This document shows positions 1 to 8,624 of a stretch of 64,000 bases of DNA, one piece after another. The notes below the pieces were generated by a model. That model saw only the letters and a program-made list of their open reading frames with translations. It was not told where the DNA came from and ran no database searches. Source of the DNA: Aquimonas sp044377145. Lineage in GTDB: Bacteria; Pseudomonadota; Gammaproteobacteria; Xanthomonadales; Xanthomonadaceae. Numbering within the stretch: the stretch's first letter is position 1; every line of letters begins with the position of its first letter. A program made the position numbers and the translations under genes. The stretch is taken from positions 23,630-87,629 of the forward strand of contig NZ_JBILJQ010000011.1 of NCBI RefSeq assembly GCF_044377145.1, in the 5' to 3' direction.

Positions 1-24
1 CGCGCGGCGCGCCGTGGGGGTCGT

Positions 25-1692
25 ATGTCGAACTGGCGAACGGTGTTGCCCGGCTTCGCGCTGAGGCTGCGCGGGCGCGCGCGCCTACTGGTCCCGCTCG
101 CGCTCGCGCTCGCGCTCGCGGCGCCGCCCCTGTGGGCTGCGGCGGCCGCTGAGCCCTCGTCGGTGGCCGGGGAGGGCGTTGAACTGGTCGTCGGTGGACG
201 TCAGCTGCATGTGTTCCGCGCACCGCTGGGGGCGCTGTCGGCGGAAGAGCGCGCTGAGCTTGCCGAGCGGCACGTCCGCGAAGCTCTGGAGAAAGGCGGG
301 GCCGGCTGGACCTCGGTGCTGCCGCTGGCCGAAGGCGTGGCGGTGCAACTCGACGAAACCAGTCTGTTCGTTGTTCTGCCCGGGGATGCGCGCAGCGACC
401 GCGGCGAAACTCCGCATGCCCTGGCGAACCGTTCGGCGCGCGTGCTGCAGCAGGTCTGGGCAGAGCACCGTGAGCATCGCGATCCGCGCCTGAATCTGCT
501 GGCGCTGGGCAAGCTTGCGATCGCCTTGCTGCTGCTCACGCTGGCTCTGGTCGTGCTGCTGAAGCTGTCGCGCGTGCTGCAGCGGCGACTCAGCGCGCGC
601 CTGTCGCAACAGATGCAGCAGTTGCTGCCAGGCGCGGTGCGGCCGCATCTGCACAGCCTGCTGGTCACCCTGGTGGTGCGGGTCAGCGTGGTGCTGGTCT
701 GGCTGCTCGCGCTGGCCGTGCTGGTGGCCTTTCTCGTCTACGCGCTGGGCCTGTTCGCGCTGACCCGTCCGGCCGCGGAGCGTCTGCTCGACTCCCTGCT
801 GGGCTCGCTGGGCCAGGCCGCAACGGCCAGCGCGGCGGCGCTGCCGGGGCTGTTCGTGGCGCTGATGATCTTTCTGCTGGCGCGCCTGCTGACCCAGGTG
901 ACGCGCAGCCTGTTCGACCGCATCAACGAAGGCAGCGTGCAGCTCGGCGCGCTCGACGCGCACACCGCGCCCGCCACGCGCGGGCTGATCAACCTCGGCA
1001 TCTGGCTGTTCGCCCTGGCGATGGCCTATCCCTACCTGCCTGGCTCACAGACCGAAGCCTTCAAGGGCCTGTCGGTCCTGCTCGGCCTGATGGTGTCGAT
1101 TGGCGCCTCCGGTCTGGTTGGGCAGGTCGCGGCGGGCCTGATCCTGGTGTTCACCCGCGCCCTGCTGGTGGGCGAATACGTGCGCATCCAGGAGCACGAG
1201 GGCACGGTCACCGAAATCGGCCTGTGCCTGACCCGGCTCAAGAACGGCAAGGGCGAGGAGATCGCCTTGCCGAACTCGCTGGTGATCGGCCAGGTGACGC
1301 GCAACCTCTCGCGGCATGCGGCCAGCGCCGGCGGCTCGGTGCTGGAGACCGGCGTCACCATCGGCTACGACACGCCCTGGCGGCAGGTGCATGCCCTGCT
1401 GCAGTCGGCGGCCGCCGAGGTGCCCGCGCTGCTGCGCGAGCCGGCGCCCTACGTCATCCAGACCGCGCTGTCCGACTTCTACGTCGAGTACCGCCTGGTG
1501 GCCCAGGTTGAGGGCGGCGGCGCGCTGCCGCGCGCGCAGGTGCTGAGCCAGCTGCACGCCGCCATCCTCGATGCCTTCAATAGCCACGGCGTGCAGATCA
1601 TGTCGCCGCACTACGAGGGTGACCCTGCCCAGGCCAAGTGGGTGGCGCGCGAGCAGTGGCACGCCGCGCCGGCACCCGGCGAAGGGCGCTGA
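25..1692 (+). CDS. MscS-family mechanosensitive ion channel with periplasmic N-terminal domain
   Basis: A 555-residue membrane protein that should act as a small-conductance mechanosensitive channel in the inner membrane, releasing solutes on hypo-osmotic shock. A signal-like hydrophobic stretch (residues about 20-40) is followed by a soluble region (about 45-155). Several hydrophobic helices cover about 160-370, and the Gly/Ala-rich pore helix (SIGASGLVGQ...) sits near residue 355. The MscS beta domain follows, with the characteristic G-x-V-x-E-I and PN-S-L motifs (TVTEIGL, ALPNSLV). It is longer than E. coli MscS (286 aa), as is usual for MscS-like proteins with extra N-terminal parts. The ATG is preceded by a G-rich ribosome site (GTGGGGG). 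The next gene starts 5 nt after the stop, so the two are probably co-transcribed. The family call is firm; the gating properties cannot be read from sequence. Confidence 0.9.
   Translation: MSNWRTVLPGFALRLRGRARLLVPLALALALAAPPLWAAAAAEPSSVAGEGVELVVGGRQLHVFRAPLGALSAEERAELAERHVREALEKGGAGWTSVLPLAEGVAVQLDETSLFVVLPGDARSDRGETPHALANRSARVLQQVWAEHREHRDPRLNLLALGKLAIALLLLTLALVVLLKLSRVLQRRLSARLSQQMQQLLPGAVRPHLHSLLVTLVVRVSVVLVWLLALAVLVAFLVYALGLFALTRPAAERLLDSLLGSLGQAATASAAALPGLFVALMIFLLARLLTQVTRSLFDRINEGSVQLGALDAHTAPATRGLINLGIWLFALAMAYPYLPGSQTEAFKGLSVLLGLMVSIGASGLVGQVAAGLILVFTRALLVGEYVRIQEHEGTVTEIGLCLTRLKNGKGEEIALPNSLVIGQVTRNLSRHAASAGGSVLETGVTIGYDTPWRQVHALLQSAAAEVPALLREPAPYVIQTALSDFYVEYRLVAQVEGGGALPRAQVLSQLHAAILDAFNSHGVQIMSPHYEGDPAQAKWVAREQWHAAPAPGEGR
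96..119 (+). repeat. Hexanucleotide tandem repeat (GCTCGC x4) in signal region of the MscS gene
   Basis: Four perfect copies of GCTCGC encode alternating Leu-Ala in the hydrophobic core of the N-terminal signal segment. Because the unit is 6 nt, slippage would change the core length by two residues without breaking the reading frame. Confidence 0.7.
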
Positions 1693-1697
1693 GAGCG

Positions 1698-2855
1698 ATG
1701 CAGGCGCGGGTTGCCGCGGCCTTCGGCGGGCTGTTGGCGGTGCTGGCGGCGGCGCCTGCCGCTGGCAAGGACGCGGCGGGCGGCGGCGACTGGATCGAAG
1801 ACGGTGCGCTGTGCTTGCGCATCGCGCCCGAGCGCGACGGCGCCGGGCGCCTGCGCGCCGCGGCGCTGCGCGAGCCCCACTATCGGGTGGGCGTGCGTCG
1901 TCCGCACCATGGCTGCCAGGACGTCGACGGTGCCCCGATCGTGGCGGACGCGCTGGCCGCGCATCTGGATGCCCTGCGCGAATCGGCCGAGCGCGCGGCG
2001 CAGTTGGGCTGCGCCACCGGCTTCAGCCTCAGCGTGGACGAGGCGCAGACGCCGCAGCTGTTGGCGCAGGGCTGCGATGCAGCGGCAAAGGCGCCCGCGC
2101 CTGTGCACAGCGCAGGGTCGAACAGCGCCGTGGATGCCGCCGCACCGGTGCAGCGCATCGATCCGCTGGCGCGTTGGCACGCCCTGCGCGACCGGCTGCA
2201 GCCCGACGGCCTGCGCATCGACGGCGCCTGGGATCGCGATCGCGCCGGCAACCGGTCCGATTCCGAGCTGCACCTGCGCGGCAAGGCGCACTGGCAGGGC
2301 GGGCCGCATCGCATCGAACTCGAGCTGGAGCATCAGCAGCGTCGACGCGACGGTGCGCTGCGCAAGAACCAGCAGCTCGGCAGCCTGAGCTGGAACGCGG
2401 ATTTCGGTCAGCACTGGTTCGTCCAGACCGAGCTGCAGCTGGAGCGCGACCGCGTCAACATCGAGAGCTACAGCCTGGACTATCTGCTGACCCAGGTGGC
2501 CAGCGGCGTCGGACCGCGCTGGCGGCCGCATCCGTCGTTGGAACTGCGCCTGGCGGCGCAGTGGTATCGCCTGCGTCTCAGCCTGCTCGACCTTGGCGCA
2601 AGCGTGTACGCGGATGGCCCGGCGGCCTTTGCCCAGGCTCACTGGCGACCGCTGCCGCGGCTGTCCTTGAGCGCGGACGCGCGCCTTGCGCGCTGGCCGG
2701 ACGGCAGCGACGGCCTCGATCTCAACGCCGAGCTGCTGTTCGATCTCAGCCGCACGACCGGGCTGGGCCTGCGTCGCGAGATCAACCGCAACACCGCCTC
2801 GCTCAATCGCGCCGACGAAGACGACGTCGAACTGTTTCTGCGCTACCGGTTCTGA
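1698..2855 (+). CDS. Putative outer-membrane beta-barrel protein with signal peptide
   Basis: I do not recognise a named family. The 385-residue product starts at ATG 1698 and opens with a clear Sec signal (hydrophobic run, then APAAG cleavage-like site near residue 22). Residues about 160-385 show alternating polar/hydrophobic strands and the protein ends in ...FLRYRF. A terminal aromatic residue after alternating strands is typical of BamA-inserted outer-membrane proteins. The reading frame is open upstream to 1638, but the ATG at 1698 lies 5 nt after the MscS stop and gives a proper signal peptide, so I chose it. It is probably co-transcribed with the MscS gene. Its 3' end runs directly into a patatin gene remnant on the other strand. 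Confidence 0.65.
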   Translation: MQARVAAAFGGLLAVLAAAPAAGKDAAGGGDWIEDGALCLRIAPERDGAGRLRAAALREPHYRVGVRRPHHGCQDVDGAPIVADALAAHLDALRESAERAAQLGCATGFSLSVDEAQTPQLLAQGCDAAAKAPAPVHSAGSNSAVDAAAPVQRIDPLARWHALRDRLQPDGLRIDGAWDRDRAGNRSDSELHLRGKAHWQGGPHRIELELEHQQRRRDGALRKNQQLGSLSWNADFGQHWFVQTELQLERDRVNIESYSLDYLLTQVASGVGPRWRPHPSLELRLAAQWYRLRLSLLDLGASVYADGPAAFAQAHWRPLPRLSLSADARLARWPDGSDGLDLNAELLFDLSRTTGLGLRREINRNTASLNRADEDDVELFLRYRF

Positions 2856-2856
2856 G

Positions 2857-3125
2857 CCGGGCCGCCGTCGACCACCAGCCGACCGTCGACACGAATCGGT
2901 GCGAACACGCCGGGCACAGCCATGCTCGCGCGCTTCGCCAGCGCGAGGTCGCCGCCGCGCGTTGCCGCGCGCTCGCCGTTGACGGTATCGGCGGCGACCG
3001 CGTCGAAGGGCGGGGCAGCCGGCTGAGGTCGTCGATGGCGGCCACGTCCGGCGTTTGCCGACGCAGCCGCATCAGCAGGCGCGACTGGGCGCGGCGCACG
3101 TCGGGCGAGGAAAGGCGGTGCATGG
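2857..3125 (-). pseudogene. Remnant of a patatin-like phospholipase (RssA/YlbK type)
   Basis: On the minus strand, residues reading ...TPDVAAIDDLSRLP in one frame continue, after a one-base shift in the G/C run near 3008-3015, as PFDAVAADTVNGERA and then LALAKRASMAVPGVFAPI and VDGRLVVDGG in another. This is the well-conserved middle of patatin-like phospholipases, including the ASxxVPGVF segment and the DGG motif that holds the catalytic Asp. The N-terminal half with the GxSxG nucleophile motif is not visible. Everything after DGG is missing, because the remnant stops where the preceding plus-strand gene ends. It is therefore truncated at both ends and frameshifted. The single frameshift alone could be a sequencing error, but the double truncation could not. 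Confidence 0.75.
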
Positions 3126-3251
3126 GGCGATTCCACTCGGAGCTGCCGCACAGCATGCGCAGGCGCCTGCGGCCGAGCAGGGAGTGCGGAGGACTTTGGG
3201 CCCGCGCACCAGCGGATTCGATCGTGACTCGCGCAGACCATGCCGCGCAGA

Positions 3252-3827
3252 TCAATCCGCGTCGAACAGCCGCCGCCAACCCTCGTGCCCCAGCTCGCGC
3301 AGGCGCTGCTGGTTGCGCTCGGGGATCGCTTCGACATCGGCACCCGCGTCGACGATGCGGCTGATGCTGTCCTCGCGCAGCACATGCAGCATCGGCAGGG
3401 GCGAGCGGTTGCTGCAGTTCTCGACCGCGTCGGCGTCGGCGCCCTCGAAGCGGTAGTCCGGGTGGAAGCTCGCCAGCTGGAACTCGCCGGCATAGCCCAG
3501 CGCCTGCAGCAGCGCCTCGGCCGCATGCAGCAAATCGAGATAGTCCTCGAAGTCGGCGAGCAGGCGGGGAATGACCAGCAGGGTGGTCTCGACCTCGGCG
3601 GTGTCGTGCTGGCGCAGGTGCTCCAGCTCGCGCAGCAGCTCCTCGACCAGCGCATCGCTGTTGGCGGCTTCGCTCAGCACCCAGCGGATGCGTCCGCCGA
3701 CATGCGGCGCGCGCGCGTACGGGCAGAGGTTCAGACCGATCACCGCGCGCTCCAGCCAGGCCTGGCACCGCGCCAGTGCCGGGTCGCCGGGCGTGTGCGC
3801 GCGGCGGTGCGGGTTCACCGCGCTCAT
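3252..3827 (-). CDS. DUF1415 family protein
   Basis: A 191-residue soluble protein of the DUF1415 family, whose function is not established. Family hallmarks include the W-x-x-x-x-V-x-x-L-N-L-C-P-Y/F-A start (residues about 24-38), the central VIP..L.DFxDYL region and the late FHPDYRF segment. The ATG at 3827 overlaps the stop of the upstream membrane-protein gene in an ATGA arrangement, which implies translational coupling. The frame stays open far upstream but only this start gives the family's usual length. Confidence 0.85.
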   Translation of the reverse strand: MSAVNPHRRAHTPGDPALARCQAWLERAVIGLNLCPYARAPHVGGRIRWVLSEAANSDALVEELLRELEHLRQHDTAEVETTLLVIPRLLADFEDYLDLLHAAEALLQALGYAGEFQLASFHPDYRFEGADADAVENCSNRSPLPMLHVLREDSISRIVDAGADVEAIPERNQQRLRELGHEGWRRLFDAD

Positions 3828-4543
3828 TGGGCCTCCAGCGCCTTCAGTTGTTTGCCCAGCCGGCGTCGCAGGATCAGCTCGCTCAAGTGCAGCACGAAGA
3901 ACACGAAGCCCGGCAGGCCCAGCAGCCAGCCCGATTCGCGCGTGGCGGGAATGGTGAGCGCGAGGGTGATCGACACCATCGCCACTACCGGCACCAGGCC
4001 CCAGTTCCACAGGCAGAGGCGCGTCCACAGACGCTCGCGGGCATCGAGCTGAAGCCGCTCGCGGAACCGCCAGGCGCGCAGATACAGGCCCCACATCACC
4101 GCACCCATCGAGCCGAACGCCACCGCGAAGGTGATGAACAGCACCGGCAGATCCGACAGCTCGGTGATGGTGAAGCCCGCCGGCAACCAGCCACCGCTGA
4201 GCGAGTTGAACAGGGCGGCGAACACCATCCGCACCGGGTAGACGAAGACCAGCAGCAGCATCACCAGCAGCAGACTCAAGCGCACCGATCCGGCATCGTC
4301 CAGCCCGTAGGCGCGACTCCAGTCCGCATGCGACGCCCAGAACCGCAGGATCAGCGCGAAGGCCAGGGCGAAGGCCGGAATACCCTTCATCGCATTGCTC
4401 AGCGACTCGACGCTGTCCGGGATCGATTCGCCAGCCACCGCCATCAGGGTGATGGCAAACGCGAAGGCTGCATCGACGAAGGCTTCGCCGCGGGTCACCT
4501 GGGTGCCGCGTTCCTTGAAGGGAGGCATGGGGCGAACTCGCAC
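3824..4543 (-). CDS. TMEM175-like (DUF1211) membrane protein
   Basis: A 239-residue inner-membrane protein with about six hydrophobic helices. The N-terminal R-x-x-x-F-x-D-A-x-F-A-x-A-I-T-L pattern (RGEAFVDAAFAFAITL) is the signature of bacterial TMEM175-type proteins, which form potassium channels. In this copy the usual FSD triplet reads FVD. A second ATG at 4528 is an equally possible start. Its last 4 nt overlap the DUF1415 gene, so the two form a small operon. Channel activity is inferred from the family only. Confidence 0.7.
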   Translation of the reverse strand: MRVRPMPPFKERGTQVTRGEAFVDAAFAFAITLMAVAGESIPDSVESLSNAMKGIPAFALAFALILRFWASHADWSRAYGLDDAGSVRLSLLLVMLLLVFVYPVRMVFAALFNSLSGGWLPAGFTITELSDLPVLFITFAVAFGSMGAVMWGLYLRAWRFRERLQLDARERLWTRLCLWNWGLVPVVAMVSITLALTIPATRESGWLLGLPGFVFFVLHLSELILRRRLGKQLKALEAQ

Positions 4544-4658
4544 ATCGGCCGGGCGCGGACTCTAGCAGCCCGGTGGCCGATCGCTCGGGGCGCCGTATCC
4601 GCGCGGACGTCCGAGCGGTGTGGTAGCGACGGCCCAACTGCCTGCCGACCGGGTCAGC

Positions 4659-4800
4659 ATGCGCTCGACGGTCCGCTTCATCAGCGAGCACGGCGGCGAG
4701 CCGGTGCGGCTGACCCCGCTCTACCCATGCGAAGTCGGCCGTGCGCCGGATCAGGTTTCGGTCTTGGCGCCGGTGGGCACGGCTCTCTCGGTGCCGCTGT
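4659..4800 (+). pseudogene. C-terminal fragment of an Rnk/GreA-family gene
   Basis: About 47 codons read MRSTVRF...GGEPVRLTPLYP followed by VSVLAPVGTAL. These match the C-terminal domain shared by Rnk (regulator of nucleoside diphosphate kinase) and GreA proteins, where the pattern STVRF...E..TLVYP...RVSVLAPVGAAL is strongly conserved. The N-terminal coiled-coil or catalytic-loop part is absent upstream, and the family sequence breaks off just before the 3' end of the opposing GGDEF gene. I read it as a decayed fragment, not a functional small protein. Confidence 0.6.
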
Positions 4801-4821
4801 GGCTGGTCTCGCTGTGCATGG

Positions 4822-7800
4822 CTACTGGATCGGCGTGGCGCGCAGGCGGCCGGCGAGAATCGCAGGCTCGGGATCGGACAGCAGCTCGATCAGCTCGGCG
4901 TCGCTGGCCGGAGCGGTGTCCAGCTGCAGCAGGCAGCCGCGATCACGTCCGCGCGCCTTGGCCAGATACAGTGCCGCATCCGCCAGCTGCAGGCTGTGTT
5001 CCCAGCGGCCTTCCTGATCGATCGTGGTGCCGACCGGCCAGGCGGCGATGCCGACCGAGCCGGTCAAGCGCAGGCTGCCGCCGTTCTCCAGCGTGATCCG
5101 CATCCGCCGCAGCGCGGTCAGCACGCGTGCGGCGTGCTGGGTGGCCTCGCCGCGGCGGGTCAGGCGCAGCATCAGCAGGAATTCCTCGCCGCCCCAGCGG
5201 ACCGCGTGATCGCTGCCGCGCAGACACTCGCGCAGGGTCTGTGCGGTGGCGACCAGCACGCGATCGCCGACGCTGTGACCGTACACATCATTGATCCGCT
5301 TGAAGTGGTCGAGATCGACCAGCACCAGCAGCAGGCACTCGCGCTGTTCGGGCGGCAGCTCAGCCATCTCGCGCCAGCGCCGTGCGGTCAGCGCGATTTC
5401 GGAATCGATCTCATCGTGCAGAAAGCGCCGGTTGGCCAGGCCGGTCAGGGCGTCGGTGCGACTCAATCGCTGCACCTTCGAGACCGCCTGTTCCAGCGCG
5501 CGATTCTTTTCGACCAGCTCGTGCGTGCGCGCGGCGATCTCGGCCTCCAGCCGCTGATTGGCGCGGCGCAGGCGCAGCTCGCGCAGGCGCAGCAGGCCAG
5601 CCACGCTCAGCAGCAGGATCAGCGCGACCAGCACCTGCACCCACAGGCGCTGCCACGGTCCCGGCGGGACGCTGAGTTGGACCGTCGCGCTGCCGCGGCT
5701 GGGCGCACCACGCGGGCCGATGGCCCGCACTTCGAAGCGGTACTCGCCCGGCGGCAAGGCCGCATAGCTGATGCTCTGGCGCGGGTCGGGTGCGCTCCAG
5801 TCGCTGTCGATGCCGTGCAGCCGGGTTTCGAACAAGGGCGCCCGCGGCAGCAGGGCATTGACGCCGCCGAAGCGCAGCTCGACCCGGCCTCCGGCATTCG
5901 GCAGAACGATGTTGGAGTTCGCGCGCAGGTCCACCGGCTGACCATCGACCCAGGCCGATTCGATCACCACGGTCGGCTCGGTATCGCTGCGCAGCAGTCG
6001 TTCACTGTCGATCATCGCCACCCCGCGCGGGCTCGGTAACCACAGGTGGCCATCGTGGTCACGCCAGCCGGCGGGCTGGCTGGCACCGTTCAGCTGGCTG
6101 CTGCGCAGGCCATCCAGGCGGTCGTACAGGGTGCTGGGGTAGGGCGGCGGCAGCCCGCGCAGCAGCCGGTCGATGCTGTCCGCGGGCAGGTGAGTCAGGC
6201 CGAGATTGCCCGACATCCACAGGTCGCCGCGGGCATCGATATCGATGAAGAACACCGCACGCTCGAAGCTCAGCCCGAGTCCGGATAGATCGCGCAGCAC
6301 GCCGTTCTCCAACATCTGCAGACCGCCCTGGCCGCCGATCCACAGCCGCTGCCCGGCGTCCTCGAACAGCGCCAGCACACGCGGGTGGAGCTTGTCGATG
6401 TCCAGCGGTTCGATCTGGTCCGCGCCGACCGGCACCACGCCAAGGCCGTGTCCGTAGGTGCCGATCAAGAGACTGCCGTCACGCCGCCGCAGCAGGGTGC
6501 GCGCATCGCGATGGGGCAGGCCGCCCGACCAGCGGATGCGCTCGAACTCACCCTCGCGTAGACGCACCAGGCCGCGGTCTTCGGTGCCTATCCACAGGCT
6601 GCCGTCGGGATCGGTGGCCAGCGCACGGATCAGATTGCTGGGCAGGCCTTCGTCACTACCGTAGGTCTGCAGGCTTGCATCCGGCAGCCGCCGCTGCAGG
6701 CCCGAGCCATACACCGCGATCCACAGGCTGCCGTCGGGTCCGAGTGCGAGCGCACGCACGGTGCTGCCGAGCAGTCCCTGCTTCGGCCCCAGCGTCTCGA
6801 CCACGGCACCACCGTGCAGGCGGGCCAGCCCGCCATCGTCCAGGCCGACCCAGATCGAGCCGTCCGGGGTTTCGATCACCACCCGCGCGTACTCGCCGGG
6901 CAGGCCTTCGCGCCGGCCGATATTGAGAAAGGGGCCGTCGCGCAGCCGCGCCAGGCCAAAATTGGTGCCGATCCAGAAGTTGCCGTGGCGATCCTCGAAC
7001 AGCGCCGAAATGAAACCGTTGGGCAGGCCGGCCGCGACCCCCACACCATCCAGTGAATCGCCGTCCAGGCGCTGCACGCCGTCGCCCTCGTAGCCCAGCC
7101 ACAGCGAGCCGTCGCGGCCGGCCGCAAGCTTGTTGATGAAATCGCTGGCGAGGCCATCCTCGCGCCCGAGCCGGCGTAGCCAGCGCCCGTTGGGCGTGTA
7201 CTGATGCAATCCGCGAGAAGTGCCAATCCAGACCGAGTTGTCGATACCGACGGCGAGCCCGGCGCCGACCGGCGTGGCGTCGCCAGGTAGCTCGATCCTC
7301 TGCGCGCCCACCGCATCCACTCGGAACAGGCCGGCGCTGCGGGTCAGCACCCACACCGCGCCATCCGCGGCAAACTCGACATCGCGGATCGCCACCGGCG
7401 GCAGGCCGGGCACGGATTCGACCCGGCCGTCGACGATCCGCGCCACGCCCGAGGTGGTGCCGACCCAGACATCGCTGGCGCTGCGCGCGTGCACGCTGAC
7501 CGCGGTTTCGCTGGGCAGGCCCTCGGCCAGGCCCCAGTGCTGGATACCGTCGGCGGCAATCCGGGTGATGCCGCGGTCGAGTGTTGCTACCCACAGCGCG
7601 TCGTCGGGCGCGCGTGACAGGCGCACCACCGCGCTGCCGGTGATTCGTGTCAGCGCCGGCTCGACCGGCTGGATGCGCAGGCCATCAAAACGCGCAAGGC
7701 CCTCGAAGGTGCCGATCCACAGAAAGCCGTCATCGGTCTGTTCCAGCGCATTCACCGAGTTCTGCGGCAGGCCGGCATCGGCGCCCCAGCTTTCCAGCAC

Positions 7801-8007
7801 GAACTGGCTGAGTCGCTTGGTCGGCGTCGCCTCGGGAGGCGAGATCGATGGCTGCGCAAACGCGGTGCTGGAGACTGCAACCGCCCACGCAAACACCAGT
7901 ACCCGCCAGAGCGCAGAACAGCCGCTCGTTCGTATCGAGAGGCGTCTGCAATCGCTGCGCGGTAGGGAGACAAGGCGCACGTAGACGGGCGGCTGCACGG
8001 TGCTCAA
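4822..8007 (-). CDS. Two-component-propeller / Y_Y_Y sensor diguanylate cyclase
   Basis: A 1061-residue membrane protein that should make cyclic di-GMP in response to a periplasmic signal. A signal/anchor helix (about 33-52) is followed by many Reg_prop repeats of the type D-G-S-L/I-W-I/V-G-T, which form two beta-propellers up to about residue 680. A Y_Y_Y-type domain (about 700-775) contains the YAALPPGEYRFEVRA motif. One transmembrane helix (near 785-805), a short coiled coil and a C-terminal GGDEF domain follow. The active-site loop is intact (GGEEF, 939-943) and is preceded by an RxxD inhibitory site (930-933), so product feedback is likely. The output is a cyclase instead of the histidine kinase found in HTCS systems. 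The ligand is unknown. Confidence 0.92.
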   Translation of the reverse strand: MSTVQPPVYVRLVSLPRSDCRRLSIRTSGCSALWRVLVFAWAVAVSSTAFAQPSISPPEATPTKRLSQFVLESWGADAGLPQNSVNALEQTDDGFLWIGTFEGLARFDGLRIQPVEPALTRITGSAVVRLSRAPDDALWVATLDRGITRIAADGIQHWGLAEGLPSETAVSVHARSASDVWVGTTSGVARIVDGRVESVPGLPPVAIRDVEFAADGAVWVLTRSAGLFRVDAVGAQRIELPGDATPVGAGLAVGIDNSVWIGTSRGLHQYTPNGRWLRRLGREDGLASDFINKLAAGRDGSLWLGYEGDGVQRLDGDSLDGVGVAAGLPNGFISALFEDRHGNFWIGTNFGLARLRDGPFLNIGRREGLPGEYARVVIETPDGSIWVGLDDGGLARLHGGAVVETLGPKQGLLGSTVRALALGPDGSLWIAVYGSGLQRRLPDASLQTYGSDEGLPSNLIRALATDPDGSLWIGTEDRGLVRLREGEFERIRWSGGLPHRDARTLLRRRDGSLLIGTYGHGLGVVPVGADQIEPLDIDKLHPRVLALFEDAGQRLWIGGQGGLQMLENGVLRDLSGLGLSFERAVFFIDIDARGDLWMSGNLGLTHLPADSIDRLLRGLPPPYPSTLYDRLDGLRSSQLNGASQPAGWRDHDGHLWLPSPRGVAMIDSERLLRSDTEPTVVIESAWVDGQPVDLRANSNIVLPNAGGRVELRFGGVNALLPRAPLFETRLHGIDSDWSAPDPRQSISYAALPPGEYRFEVRAIGPRGAPSRGSATVQLSVPPGPWQRLWVQVLVALILLLSVAGLLRLRELRLRRANQRLEAEIAARTHELVEKNRALEQAVSKVQRLSRTDALTGLANRRFLHDEIDSEIALTARRWREMAELPPEQRECLLLVLVDLDHFKRINDVYGHSVGDRVLVATAQTLRECLRGSDHAVRWGGEEFLLMLRLTRRGEATQHAARVLTALRRMRITLENGGSLRLTGSVGIAAWPVGTTIDQEGRWEHSLQLADAALYLAKARGRDRGCLLQLDTAPASDAELIELLSDPEPAILAGRLRATPIQ

Positions 8008-8224
8008 TCCTGCGCGGCTTGAAGAGCGCGCCGCTGTTGGGGAGCAGGACTTTAGCGGGTCGCGCCGGCTGCTCGCAGTCCCGGCGCTTCATCTGTCCGC
8101 TGCGCCGCCCGTCTGGCAGTCGTGCATGGACGCGGGAGAAAACTCAATAAATTAATAAAATCAATATTTTACGTGTTCCAGGGATACCTGTGAGTCGTTC
8201 TGATCGAACGTCCGTGAGCTAATC

Positions 8225-8405
8225 ATGACGGGTGACACCGCTGGCCAAGACCGCGCCGTTTCCTCCGCTGCGCTGCCGCTGTGTCTGCGCTCCGCCCTGT
8301 GCCGCTCGGCCGCCCTGCTCGCGCTGGCATGGGCGGTAGCGGACTTTCAGTCGGCCGAACCCAGTGTGAGTGTTGATGGCCTGCGCGTTGCCGCGGTCAG
8401 TCGCG
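8225..8405 (+). pseudogene. Truncated duplicate of the 5' end of the HlyD-type adaptor gene at 14339
   Basis: The first roughly 60 codons read MTGDTAGQDRAVSSAALPL...LAWAVADFQSAEPSVSVDGLR. They align along their whole length with the start of the adaptor at 14339 (MIRDTAAQDRAVPSAAPPL...LAWVVAGWLSAERSISMDRLR), with obvious nucleotide similarity. The match stops near 8405, where the 3' end of the opposing lipoprotein gene begins, and the lipoyl and barrel-sandwich parts are missing. An unusually AT-rich stretch (8140-8175) lies upstream. This is a partial duplication or the stump of a deleted paralogous export operon. Confidence 0.8.
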
Positions 8406-8624
8406 CAGATTGGTCGGGGTGTCGACGTTTGTCTGGCGGCGCCGGTAGCTCGTGTAGTCGAGCGAAGCCGAGGCCATGCAGGCGCGATACTGGGCTTCGA
8501 TCGTGTGGCGCAGGCAGCGCTCCTGCAGCGCTGGGCGCGATGCGCTGTACCACTGCTGACTCGTGCAGCCCGCGAGCGAGACCAGCGTGACCAGCGTGAA
8601 GGTGAGCGTGGGCAGTGGTCTCAT
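8397..8624 (-). CDS. Small hypothetical lipoprotein
   Basis: A 75-residue protein with a classic lipoprotein signal peptide: MRP, a hydrophobic run, then the lipobox LAGC with the modifiable Cys near residue 20. The mature part is short and polar (QERCLRHTIEAQYRACMASASL...), with two further cysteines. I do not recognise the family. The chosen ATG overlaps the serine-hydrolase stop (ATGA), so it is translated as the last gene of that operon. Longer upstream frames have no signal sequence and were dismissed. Confidence 0.65.
   Translation of the reverse strand: MRPLPTLTFTLVTLVSLAGCTSQQWYSASRPALQERCLRHTIEAQYRACMASASLDYTSYRRRQTNVDTPTNLRD

Noticed and set aside
2857..3125. Interpretation of the patatin fragment as a functional phospholipase with one sequencing error
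   Set aside because: Even after correcting the single frameshift, the GxSxG half and everything after DGG are missing.
1571..3364. A 597-codon plus-strand frame crossing from the MscS gene into the patatin remnant
   Set aside because: Arg/Ala-rich shadow frame that ignores the real gene boundaries; the coding signal is in other frames.
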